64,000 nt of DNA, from positions 1-64,000 of the forward strand of contig NZ_KB902215.1 of the NCBI RefSeq assembly GCF_000379425.1. The letters run 5' to 3'. The notes under the pieces were generated by a model. The model saw only the letters and a list, made by a program, of their open reading frames with translations. It was not told where the DNA came from and searched no databases. The translations under genes and the position numbers were made by a program. Origin of the DNA: Corynebacterium lubricantis DSM 45231. GTDB taxonomy: Bacteria > Actinomycetota > Actinomycetes > Mycobacteriales > Mycobacteriaceae. Positions 55,862-63,763 of this stretch are shown here, piece by piece. Numbering within the stretch: position 1 is the stretch's first letter; each line of letters starts with the position of its first letter.

Positions 55862-56588
55862 TGCGGTGATAACCCGCGAAGTCGACAGTGCTGTCTGTGT
55901 GCTGACGATTAATCGGGATGAGAAGCGAAATGCGCTCAGCGTCGAACTCTGTGCAGAGCTCGTTGCTGCCTTGGAAAAGTGCGTGGCAGACGGTGCTCGA
56001 ACCATCGTGCTGACCGGAGCTGGGTCGGTGTTTAGTGCGGGCGCGGACCTCGATGAGACGGACTTTCATGGAGAGCTCTATCCCGCTATCGAGCACTTGA
56101 TCCAGACCATGGCCACATTGCCCATCCCGATCGTTGCTTTTGTAAACGGCCAGGCCATCGGCGCGGGTGCCATGTTGGCTATGGCCTGCGATATTCGTAT
56201 CGCATCGCCCATAGCTGGGTTCCGCATTCCGGTCTCGGATATGGCCATCGGCGTGGATGCCGCGACGGTGGAGGCGCTTGAGAGCCTGGTGGGCGGATCG
56301 CGTGCGCGCGCCATGCTGCTCTACGGCTGGGTTCTGCCTTCTAGTGAGGCCGTTGATTGTGGTTTTGCGTTGCGGCAGGGCACCTTGGACGATGCCATTG
56401 AGATGGCTACTGAGATATCTACGAAGGCGCCGCTGACCATCAAGCAGTTAAAGATGGAGTTCGCACGCGATGCGTTTTCCTTCGCCGAGCGCAATGAGGC
56501 GCGTGAGGAAGCCTGGAACTCGGATGATCATGTGGAGGTCACCCGAGCGCGCAAAGAAGGCCGGGAACCGAAGTTCACCGGCCGGTAG
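55854..56588 (+). CDS. Enoyl-CoA hydratase/isomerase-family protein without catalytic Glu
   Basis: This 244-residue crotonase-fold protein has INRDEKRNALS, SAGADLDE (the oxyanion-hole segment) and AIGAGAMLAMACDIRIA. The two glutamates of true hydratases are missing: the GGGCEL position reads GAGAML, and the following PE reads PV in FRIPVSDM. It may bind acyl-CoA without hydration, as described for mycobacterial EchA6, or do another crotonase reaction. GTG 55854 overlaps the ppk2 stop by eight bases; GTG 55866 is possible. Confidence 0.78.
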   Translation: MTNAVITREVDSAVCVLTINRDEKRNALSVELCAELVAALEKCVADGARTIVLTGAGSVFSAGADLDETDFHGELYPAIEHLIQTMATLPIPIVAFVNGQAIGAGAMLAMACDIRIASPIAGFRIPVSDMAIGVDAATVEALESLVGGSRARAMLLYGWVLPSSEAVDCGFALRQGTLDDAIEMATEISTKAPLTIKQLKMEFARDAFSFAERNEAREEAWNSDDHVEVTRARKEGREPKFTGR

Positions 56589-56673
56589 TGCTACACGCGT
56601 GCTGCGGAGGTTAATTACCCCCGCAACTTAAATCACTTCAGTAACACCTGTAACATCATGTAGGGTTTTATGC

Positions 56674-57894
56674 ATGAGAATCACAGGTAAATCGATACTT
56701 GCTGCAGTTGTGTCTCTAGTGCTAGCAGGCACGATCGCTGCATATCCAGTGAACGCACAGGAATCGTCGTCAAGCAATGGCTCTTCTATTCCAAGTGCCG
56801 GTGACTTGAACGATTCCCAGTTGGAAAATGTCCTCCGCGCGTGGACGCTTGCCTCGAGTGAACGACCTGGATCATCGGGTGCGAGCATCGACGTCTTGCT
56901 GAGCTCGCTGGGTCTGATTGGTTCGAGCAATTTCGCGATTCCTGCGGAGTTTCAGGAAGTGCCAGGCAACTACCCGTACCCAGTTGATGAAACGATTACT
57001 CAAGTCGAGCTGATCTCCCGGGTGGATTCTCCGGCTGCGGGTCTCGGCGTTGAGCGCTGGACAGTGGCGTCGCCGTCGATGGGGCGCAATATTCTTGTCG
57101 ACGTCCGACCACAAACCACTGAGGCGGGGCCAATTGTCACGCTTCTCGACGGCATTAACGCGCCCGTTCGCTCTGGTTGGCTCTACGGGCCGGGCCACGA
57201 AGACCTGAAACGGGTCTTCGCCGATGAGGCTGCGACCTTGGTATTCCCGCTCGATGCGAACGGCACCTGGTACTCCGATTGGGAGTCCGACGACGAGGTG
57301 CTCGGCCGCCAGAAGTGGGAGACCTTCATCGTCGAGGAACTCCTGCCGCTCATCGAGGCACAGTCCGACATTTCCTTTAACGGCAATCATGCAATTGGCG
57401 GGCTGTCCATGGGTGCGACCGGCGCCGTGCATTTGGCTAACGCGAACCCGGATGTATTCGACGCAACCTTTGGCATCTCCGGTTGCTACTCGACGATGTC
57501 CCCGGTCGGCTCCCAGATCTCGCGGCTTGTTCCCGAAGCGCGCGGGGCGAAGGCCGAAAACATGTGGGGCCCACAAGGCTCGGAGGAATGGGTGCGACAC
57601 GATGTTCCGGGCGATCCTTCCGGATTGCTGACTATGCCGGTGTACCTGTCCTCGGCGGATGGCAGCGTTGACCCGGAACGAGACATTGATGCGGTTGAAA
57701 CGGCCACTTTGGCAATCGGCAGTGTTCTCGAGCGCGGTGTGCTGACCTGTACTCGTGAACTGGACCGTGCCCTGTCGTGCGAAGGCGCCACCAACCATAT
57801 GGTGCATTACAAGGGCCACGGCCTGCATGATTGGCAAAACTTTAGGGAAGAGCTTGAGCCGGCTTGGGAGTTTATTCGCCCAGCGCTGTACTAG
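56674..57894 (+). CDS. cmt: Corynomycolyltransferase (antigen 85 family)
   Basis: This 406-residue secreted esterase transfers mycolic acids to trehalose or arabinogalactan. The signal peptide ends VNA before Gln29. The alpha/beta-hydrolase domain has the nucleophile elbow GGLSMGA with Ser245, a Cys pair (GCYST and LTCTREL) and the final His in GHGLHDWQNF. TAGGGT lies seven bases before ATG 56674, consistent with a leaderless start. The gene stands alone between terminators. Which paralogue it is cannot be decided here. Confidence 0.9.
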   Translation: MRITGKSILAAVVSLVLAGTIAAYPVNAQESSSSNGSSIPSAGDLNDSQLENVLRAWTLASSERPGSSGASIDVLLSSLGLIGSSNFAIPAEFQEVPGNYPYPVDETITQVELISRVDSPAAGLGVERWTVASPSMGRNILVDVRPQTTEAGPIVTLLDGINAPVRSGWLYGPGHEDLKRVFADEAATLVFPLDANGTWYSDWESDDEVLGRQKWETFIVEELLPLIEAQSDISFNGNHAIGGLSMGATGAVHLANANPDVFDATFGISGCYSTMSPVGSQISRLVPEARGAKAENMWGPQGSEEWVRHDVPGDPSGLLTMPVYLSSADGSVDPERDIDAVETATLAIGSVLERGVLTCTRELDRALSCEGATNHMVHYKGHGLHDWQNFREELEPAWEFIRPALY

Positions 57895-57916
57895 GTTTTT
57901 TAGCTGTTACAGAAGC

Positions 57917-57957
57917 AAGTGGGCCGCACCCGAAAGGATGCGGCCCACTTTGTTTTT
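57917..57957. terminator. Bidirectional terminator after the mycolyltransferase
   Basis: AAGTGGGCCGCA (57917-57928) pairs with TGCGGCCCACTT (57939-57950), followed by TGTTTTT. The convergent SDR gene ends 10 bases further on. Confidence 0.92.
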
Positions 57958-57967
57958 CGTCTGGCTA

Positions 57968-58639
57968 CTACCGGATCGCCTCTGCGATCGGGGTGTCCCC
58001 GTCGTGGAACGAGAATAGCTTGCCAATCGAGGATTGATTTTCCACTGCCGCAGCGATCGCCTGGGCCACGTTTCCGCGCGCGGTAGTAGGGACCTGATTA
58101 TCAACTTGCGCACCGCTGTTATCCACGGTGATCTTGCCACTCGGCTCATCGAGCGTGAGCCCGGAAGGACCTAGAATGGTCCAGTCCAGCCCGCCCATCT
58201 TGAGGTGCTCGTCGGCCTGCGACTTCGCGTTGTAGTAGGCGTACATGCCATCGCTTTCGACGATGCCCGGCACGCGTCCATTCTTCAACCGCGTATTGAA
58301 GTACGAGACCATAATGAAGCGGTGGATACCGAGCGACTGCGCGGCGTCCATCGTGCGGATGGCCGCGTCGCGGTCGACGGCCCACGTGCGGTCGGGGTTT
58401 CCGCCACCCGCGCCAGCTGCCCAGACGACAACGTTACTGCCCTCGAGGAGCTTGGCGGTCTCGTCAGCGTCCATATTCTCAATATCGGCGACGACTGGTG
58501 TGGCCCCGGTAGCCGAGACATCCTCGGCATGGTCTGGGTTGCGGATAACCGATTTAACCGTGTGGCCTGCCTCTACGAGAAGAGGGGCGGTGCGCAGTGC
58601 AACCTTGCCGTGGCCTCCGATGATGGTGATTGTGTACAC
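57968..58639 (-). CDS. NAD(P)-binding SDR-like protein (atypical, NmrA/YwnB-like)
   Basis: This 223-residue Rossmann-fold protein has TIIGGHGKVALRTAPLL at the N-terminus, VVVWAAGAGGG, and YYNAKSQADEHLKMGGLDWTILGPSGL, which corresponds to the YxxxK region of atypical short-chain dehydrogenases. It is probably an oxidoreductase or a redox-sensing regulator. GTG 58639 follows AAGGAGAA. It stands alone, with the left border of the HTH/PIN cassette about 60 bases upstream. Confidence 0.85.
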   Translation of the reverse strand: MYTITIIGGHGKVALRTAPLLVEAGHTVKSVIRNPDHAEDVSATGATPVVADIENMDADETAKLLEGSNVVVWAAGAGGGNPDRTWAVDRDAAIRTMDAAQSLGIHRFIMVSYFNTRLKNGRVPGIVESDGMYAYYNAKSQADEHLKMGGLDWTILGPSGLTLDEPSGKITVDNSGAQVDNQVPTTARGNVAQAIAAAVENQSSIGKLFSFHDGDTPIAEAIR

Positions 58640-58700
58640 GACTTCTCCTTAAAACATTGAGGAAATGCGTTTATCACCATCGTACGCGCTTCTAAATTGT

Positions 58701-58726
58701 CTAACCCCGCGGCTCGATCGGGTTGC
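58701..58726. repeat. Direct repeat, left copy, bounding the HTH/PIN cassette
   Basis: These 26 bases repeat the last 26 bases of the NRPS gene (59912-59937) with one mismatch. Read on the minus strand they encode NPIEPRG and a stop, and the mismatch is synonymous (CCG against CCT). Similarity stops sharply on both sides. Confidence 0.85.
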
Positions 58727-58825
58727 AAATCGAATTGCAATTGGGAGGGGGTGGTTGTACATTTCCTGTTACACTTACAAGTGAAAATATCGTGCGTGTG
58801 ACTCTACAGTGCAAGGAGGTGCAAA

Positions 58826-59263
58826 ATGAGTAGCGCAATACTTGAAGGTCAAGTCGTTATAAATGAAAGCACCATCAACGACGTTCGAGAGATGAATTTG
58901 TCTGAGAATGCCTCGCTTAAGATCTCTCAGGCGGATGGGAAACCGATTCCAGTTTCAAAGGATGTCGAAGCATTGCTTTTGCAGGCGTTGCATTCAATTG
59001 CGGAATCGGGTGAATTTACTGTTTCCCGGATGCCGGAAGAGCTTTCGAGCACCACAGCTGCGGACTTCTTGGGTATTTCGCGCCCGACACTGATGAAATG
59101 GGCAAAGGAAGGGGCCATTCCTTCGCACAAAGTAAAATCTCATACTCGTTTTCGCCGAGAGGACGTGCTGAAGTTTAAGGCACAGCGTGAAGCGGAGAAA
59201 GATAAGGCGTTCAGAGATCTACGAGAGTTCAATGATCAGAATGATGATCTCTTCGATGACTAG
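58826..59263 (+). CDS. Excisionase/MerR-like HTH protein, probable antitoxin
   Basis: This 145-residue protein has a helix-turn-helix TTAADFLGISRPTLMKWAKEG at about residues 76-96, followed by the wing RFRREDVLKFK typical of excisionase-type DNA binders. The N-terminal 70 residues carry a beta-rich part, and the C-terminus is charged and disordered (ending NDDLFDD), as in antitoxins that wrap a toxin. ATG 58826 follows a perfect AAGGAGG. The next gene encodes a PIN-domain protein, so this is the likely antitoxin and autorepressor. Confidence 0.78.
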   Translation: MSSAILEGQVVINESTINDVREMNLSENASLKISQADGKPIPVSKDVEALLLQALHSIAESGEFTVSRMPEELSSTTAADFLGISRPTLMKWAKEGAIPSHKVKSHTRFRREDVLKFKAQREAEKDKAFRDLREFNDQNDDLFDD

Positions 59264-59278
59264 TTAGAGCGCAGTCTA

Positions 59279-59306
59279 AAAGAGCGACCGATTCCGGTCG
59301 CTCTTT
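59279..59306 (+). terminator. Terminator between the HTH and PIN genes
   Basis: AAAGAGCGACCG (59279-59290) pairs perfectly with CGGTCGCTCTTT (59295-59306) around loop ATTC and is followed by CCTTC. A strong terminator inside a putative toxin-antitoxin operon would lower toxin transcription relative to antitoxin. Confidence 0.8.
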
Positions 59307-59333
59307 CCTTCATCATGCGTATTCTAAAGAATT

Positions 59334-59909
59334 GTGACGCAGAAAGTTCTTGTTGATGCCAATGTACTAGCAAGTAGGACAGTCCTCGATTGGCTCTTCC
59401 ACTTGAAGCAGCAGAATAAGGAGATGTATTCGCTGCTTGCCACTGACGATATTCTGGCCGAGACAATAAGAGTCTCGCGGCGTTGCAATCCAAAAGCTCC
59501 GAGCTCGACTATCACCAAGCGGATCGAGATGGTGAAGGCAGTGATGGATGATTCTGAACTGACTTTCCCTGGTGATTTGGAATTCACAGGAAATGACAAA
59601 CACGACTATCACGTCCATGCTGCAGCCTCGAGCAATAACGTGCACATGCTGCTTACATTCAATGATGCGAAAGACTTTACTAAATATCCAGATGACGAAA
59701 CTTATGAGGTCTATCATCCGGATGAGTTTTTTGATTTGGTGATTAGCTCAAATCCAGCATGCCTCGGACCCGCAGTTCAAAACCAGTTCGAGTATTGGGG
59801 CCGAAGAAAAAATCCGAAAAAGATCGATCAGGCTTTGAAGGACGCAGGGTGCCCGGAATTCGTGTGCACCGTCAAACAAGAACTGTCTGAACTGGCACAG
59901 CGAATGTAG
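59334..59909 (+). CDS. PIN-domain protein, probable toxin ribonuclease
   Basis: This 191-residue protein begins TQKVLVDANVLASRTVLDWL, with the first PIN-domain Asp in VDAN. DDILAET supplies the second acidic site, and NDKHDYHVHAAA and LLTFNDAKDF supply the later Asp residues that hold Mg2+. PIN toxins (VapC-like) cut RNA. The longer C-terminal part (about residues 130-191) is an extension beyond the minimal domain. GTG 59334 lies eight bases after TATTCT, so it may have its own leaderless promoter behind the terminator. It ends two bases from the convergent NRPS gene. Confidence 0.78.
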   Translation: MTQKVLVDANVLASRTVLDWLFHLKQQNKEMYSLLATDDILAETIRVSRRCNPKAPSSTITKRIEMVKAVMDDSELTFPGDLEFTGNDKHDYHVHAAASSNNVHMLLTFNDAKDFTKYPDDETYEVYHPDEFFDLVISSNPACLGPAVQNQFEYWGRRKNPKKIDQALKDAGCPEFVCTVKQELSELAQRM

Positions 59910-59911
59910 CT

Positions 59912-59937
59912 CTAACCCCGAGGCTCGATCGGGTTGC
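59912..59937. repeat. Direct repeat, right copy, at the 3' end of the NRPS gene
   Basis: The last 26 bases of the NRPS gene, including its stop codon, match 58701-58726 at 25 of 26 positions. Together the copies bracket a segment of about 1.2 kb that contains only the HTH/PIN pair. This is the pattern left by integration at a gene's 3' end. Confidence 0.85.
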
Positions 59938-62900
59938 CCTGCCACACGGTAGAGCCAGGCACCTTGTCGCCACGCATCATCAGCGAGCCAGGCCACACGG
60001 TCGCACCGTCGCCTATCGACGACGCGGGCAACGCCACCGAGTGTGCCGCCAGAGTTGCCCCGGCACCGATTTCCACGGTATCCAGGCTCATCACGCGGTC
60101 CTGGAAGAGGTGGGTCTGCACCACGGTTCCCGGTCCCACAGTTGCGCCGTCGCCGACATAACACAGGTCAGTTTCTGGGAACCAGTACGACTCAATCCAA
60201 GCACCCTTACCAATCTTGACACCAAGCGCGCGCAGAGCCACGTTGAGCTCACCAGTGCCGGTGGCAGGAATGAGGAAGTACGGTGCCGCAACTGCTTCGA
60301 CGAAGGTGTCTTGGAGCTCATTGAGCCAGACAAACCAGCTGTACAGCGGGTGGTCGCCCTTGAGGTGCGTGCCCACGCAGACCCACTTGGCAACAACGGT
60401 TACCACCATGGCTACTACGCCGGCAGCCATGAGGATCAGTCCGCCGAAGGCGAACGGCGCCCAAACGCCAACCTGAACCAGCAAGAAGTGCATGGCAGCA
60501 AGGATGCCCGCGGCGATCATCACGAAGGTGATCGGAGCCAAAAGTCGCAGGGTCTCAATGAGACCGCGAGCAATCTTCAGGCCACGTGATGGGGAATAGG
60601 TACGGGATTCTCCGCCTTCAGTATCCACCTCGACACGGCGCATCCTCTCCGGTGGCGAGCCCCACCAGTTGGAGCCAGCTTTCGCCTTCTTTGGCGTCGA
60701 CGAGAGCACGGCAACCAGTGAGTTCTTTGAGAGCTTGCGGCCAGGCGAGGTGATACCCGAGTTACCCACGAAGGAGCGTTTGCCCACCACGGATTCGCCG
60801 GTCATCATCCAACCACCGCCGAGCTCATAGCCGCCGAGCAGGGTGTCGTCGGCAAGAAATGCTCCGTCTTTGACTTCGGAAAGCTTTGGCACCATGACGG
60901 CCGTGGATACCTCGACGTCCTTGCCGATCTTCGCGCCGAGCGAGCGCAGCCACAGCGGGGTGAGCGCGCCGGCGTAGAGCGGGAAGAGGCGGGTGCGGGC
61001 GTCGTCCATAAGCCGTGTGATCGTCCAGATGCGCCAGCCCTTGTGCGAGCGCACAGGTGTCACACCGGGTTTCAGCCCGATGGACAGGAGGCGAACGCCG
61101 AGCCAAGTGGCCACCATGGTGAACGCGAAGAGGACGAGTGCACCAAGTGGTGCGAAGAGCACGGCGCCGATATAAGGGCTGCCGCCGGTGGTCTGGATTA
61201 ACCAGACGACCACGGCGATGGCCAGGAGGGCACCGACCATCGGCAGGATCTCCAGCGCGATGGATGTCAGGCCGTAGCCCCACACCCAGTAAGAACGACG
61301 TGGTGGATGCTCCTCAGGGAAACGGTGCTTGGAACGGCCCACCTTCTTAGCTGGCGAACCGGACCAACGCGCGCCCTTCTTGATGTTCTTGTCGCCGGTG
61401 ACGGTGGAGCCGGCTTCGACGTGGGCGTCGGCACCAATCTTGGTTCCCGGCAGCAGCGTGGAGCGCGCGCCAATGCGGGCGTCCTCGCCGATCACGATCT
61501 CGCCGACGTGCAGAATATCGCCGTCGACCCAGTAACCAGTCAGATCCACCTCAGGCTCCACCGCGGCGTGGTCACCGAGAGTGAGCAGGCCGGTGACGGG
61601 AGGAAGCGAGTGCAGGTCGACGCCCTTGCCGATCTTCGCGCCTAAGATGCGGGCGTAGTAGTTGACCCAGGTCGCGCCGGAAACCGACTGCGAACCGGAG
61701 GCATCAGCCCAGCGCTCGGCGGCCCAGATCCGGAAGTGCTGTGAGCCGCCACGCTTATAGTCGCCGGGCTTAATGTCGGCGGTGAGCATACGAGCGCCGA
61801 GAGCACCGATAGGAATTCGGCCGAAAGGAGTGCCAAACACGATAAACAGGCCGACGGCCAGCCACCAGTTGGTATGCACCGCCCAGTCGATCCCCAGCAG
61901 CACGAGCACATTCGAGATGATCAACCATGAGGAGACAAAGCTAGCTGCCTTCAGTGTCATCGCGACGACCTGGAATAGCGTCTGCTTGATGCGCATTCCC
62001 GCGCCGACTGGCTGGACCACGCGTGTCTCAATGGGCTGTTGAGAGCCCATGTCAACACCGGTTTCTTCAGCGATTCGGTCCACGGTCTCGGCCAGTTTTT
62101 CCAGACGGGGCTGGTCGTAGAGGTCGCGCACCGCAACGGTGGGGACCTTCTCGCGAATCCGAGCGACCAACGTCGCCGCAGCCAGCGAGGAGCCGCCAAG
62201 CTCGAAGAAGTCAGCGTCCTTATCTTCCACGGCTACGCCAAGCACATCGACCCAGATCTCCGCCAGCCATGCCTCGGTGGCGGAGAGACCCACGGCCTCC
62301 ACACCAACGCCAGGCAGTGGCCACGGCAGAGACTTCTTGTCTACCTTGCCGGAGGTAGTCACCGGCAGTTCGTCCATTACGCAAATGCGTGGCACGAGCG
62401 CGGCAGGCATGGTTTCGGCCAATTGCTCGTGGGCAGCTTGGTGATCGAATCCTTCCTCAGGATTCTCCAGCGACACGTAGCCCACCAGCACGGAATCACC
62501 CGCGCCGGTCTTTTGCACGGCCACGGCCGAGTTGTACACGTTGTCAAGGGCGGCAACGTTTGCGTCCACCTCACCGAGCTCAATGCGGCGGCCACCGATT
62601 TTCACCTGGTCGTCGATACGCCCAACGAAGTAGAGGCCGTCTTCCTCCATGCGCACATGGTCGCCGGAGCGGTATGCGCGCTCCCAGTCGCCCCACGGTG
62701 CGTACTTCTCGGCGTCCTTCGCGGGGTCGAGGTAGCGAGCCAGACCCACGCCGCCGATGACAAGCTCGCCGACCTCTCCGAGGCCGACTTGGTTTTCTTG
62801 CTTATCGACGACAGCGAGGTCCCAGCCATCAAGCGGAAGACCAATACCCACCGGTTTCCCGGGGTAGAGCTGCGTTGCAGAAGCAACCACGGTGGCCTCT

Positions 62901-63760
62901 GTCGGCCCATAGGTATTCCACATTTCGCGTTCTGGTGTGGCCAAACGGTCGACGAGCTCCGAAGAACACGCCTCGCCGCCCACGATGAGCAGGCGAACAT
63001 TATCGAGTGCCTCAGCAGGCCACAGACCTGCCAGGGTAGGAACGGTGGACACAACGGTGATGTCGCGGCGAATCAGCCACGGACCCAAGTCCTGGCCGGA
63101 GCGCACCAGCGCACGAGGTGCCGGAACGAGACAGGCACCGGAGCGCCACGCCAGCCACATTTCTTCACAGGAGGCGTCGAAGGCGACAGAGAGACCTGCG
63201 AGAACGCGGTCCTCGGTGCCCAGCGGGTTATCGGCGCAAAAGATGCGCGCTTCCGCATCGACGAACGCAGCTGCGGACCGATGGCTCACTGCCACACCCT
63301 TTGGGGTGCCGGTGGAACCGGAGGTGAAAATGATCCAGGCATCGTCGCTAAGCGAAGGAAGCTCCGTGTCACCCTCGTGCTCGGGTGACAACATGCGGAA
63401 TCCATCGTCGCTGAACAGGCCGTCGATGCCGGCCTCGGAAAAGACCAGCTCGGCGCGCTCATCGGGGTCATCAGCGTCGACGGGGACGTAGGCCGCGCCA
63501 GCGTACATGGTGGCCAAAATGGCGGTGTAGAGCTCTTTCGAGCCACTGGTCATGCGCACACCGATCCGGTCGCCACGGCGGATGCCATTGCGGTGTAATT
63601 CGGACGCCCAAGCCTGGACGTCTTCGAGGAGTTCGGAGTAGGTGATGATGTCGCCATCGTCGATAGCCGCTGCCTCGGGATTCTCGGTAGCGGTATGGAT
63701 GAAAACATCGATCAGGGTGCGGGGGTCCGGCGCTCTGTCACCGGCAAGGAACTGCTGCAC
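59912..63760 (-). CDS. Pls/PosA-family non-ribosomal peptide synthetase
   Basis: This 1282-residue membrane NRPS has three parts. The adenylation domain covers about residues 15-480, with core IIFTSGSTGTPKG at 143-155 and YRSGDHVRMEEDGLYFVGRID. The carrier domain has LGGSSLAA with the phosphopantetheine Ser at about 525. The C-terminal 700 residues carry several membrane helices and three left-handed beta-helix (hexapeptide) segments such as IGEDARIGARSTLLPGTKI. This is the layout of the poly-lysine synthetase (Pls) and PosA family, which lacks condensation and thioesterase domains. The activated amino acid is unknown. GTG 63760 follows GGAAGAGGG, three bases after the MarR gene stop. Confidence 0.88.
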   Translation of the reverse strand: MQQFLAGDRAPDPRTLIDVFIHTATENPEAAAIDDGDIITYSELLEDVQAWASELHRNGIRRGDRIGVRMTSGSKELYTAILATMYAGAAYVPVDADDPDERAELVFSEAGIDGLFSDDGFRMLSPEHEGDTELPSLSDDAWIIFTSGSTGTPKGVAVSHRSAAAFVDAEARIFCADNPLGTEDRVLAGLSVAFDASCEEMWLAWRSGACLVPAPRALVRSGQDLGPWLIRRDITVVSTVPTLAGLWPAEALDNVRLLIVGGEACSSELVDRLATPEREMWNTYGPTEATVVASATQLYPGKPVGIGLPLDGWDLAVVDKQENQVGLGEVGELVIGGVGLARYLDPAKDAEKYAPWGDWERAYRSGDHVRMEEDGLYFVGRIDDQVKIGGRRIELGEVDANVAALDNVYNSAVAVQKTGAGDSVLVGYVSLENPEEGFDHQAAHEQLAETMPAALVPRICVMDELPVTTSGKVDKKSLPWPLPGVGVEAVGLSATEAWLAEIWVDVLGVAVEDKDADFFELGGSSLAAATLVARIREKVPTVAVRDLYDQPRLEKLAETVDRIAEETGVDMGSQQPIETRVVQPVGAGMRIKQTLFQVVAMTLKAASFVSSWLIISNVLVLLGIDWAVHTNWWLAVGLFIVFGTPFGRIPIGALGARMLTADIKPGDYKRGGSQHFRIWAAERWADASGSQSVSGATWVNYYARILGAKIGKGVDLHSLPPVTGLLTLGDHAAVEPEVDLTGYWVDGDILHVGEIVIGEDARIGARSTLLPGTKIGADAHVEAGSTVTGDKNIKKGARWSGSPAKKVGRSKHRFPEEHPPRRSYWVWGYGLTSIALEILPMVGALLAIAVVVWLIQTTGGSPYIGAVLFAPLGALVLFAFTMVATWLGVRLLSIGLKPGVTPVRSHKGWRIWTITRLMDDARTRLFPLYAGALTPLWLRSLGAKIGKDVEVSTAVMVPKLSEVKDGAFLADDTLLGGYELGGGWMMTGESVVGKRSFVGNSGITSPGRKLSKNSLVAVLSSTPKKAKAGSNWWGSPPERMRRVEVDTEGGESRTYSPSRGLKIARGLIETLRLLAPITFVMIAAGILAAMHFLLVQVGVWAPFAFGGLILMAAGVVAMVVTVVAKWVCVGTHLKGDHPLYSWFVWLNELQDTFVEAVAAPYFLIPATGTGELNVALRALGVKIGKGAWIESYWFPETDLCYVGDGATVGPGTVVQTHLFQDRVMSLDTVEIGAGATLAAHSVALPASSIGDGATVWPGSLMMRGDKVPGSTVWQGNPIEPRG

Positions 63761-63763
63761 TGA

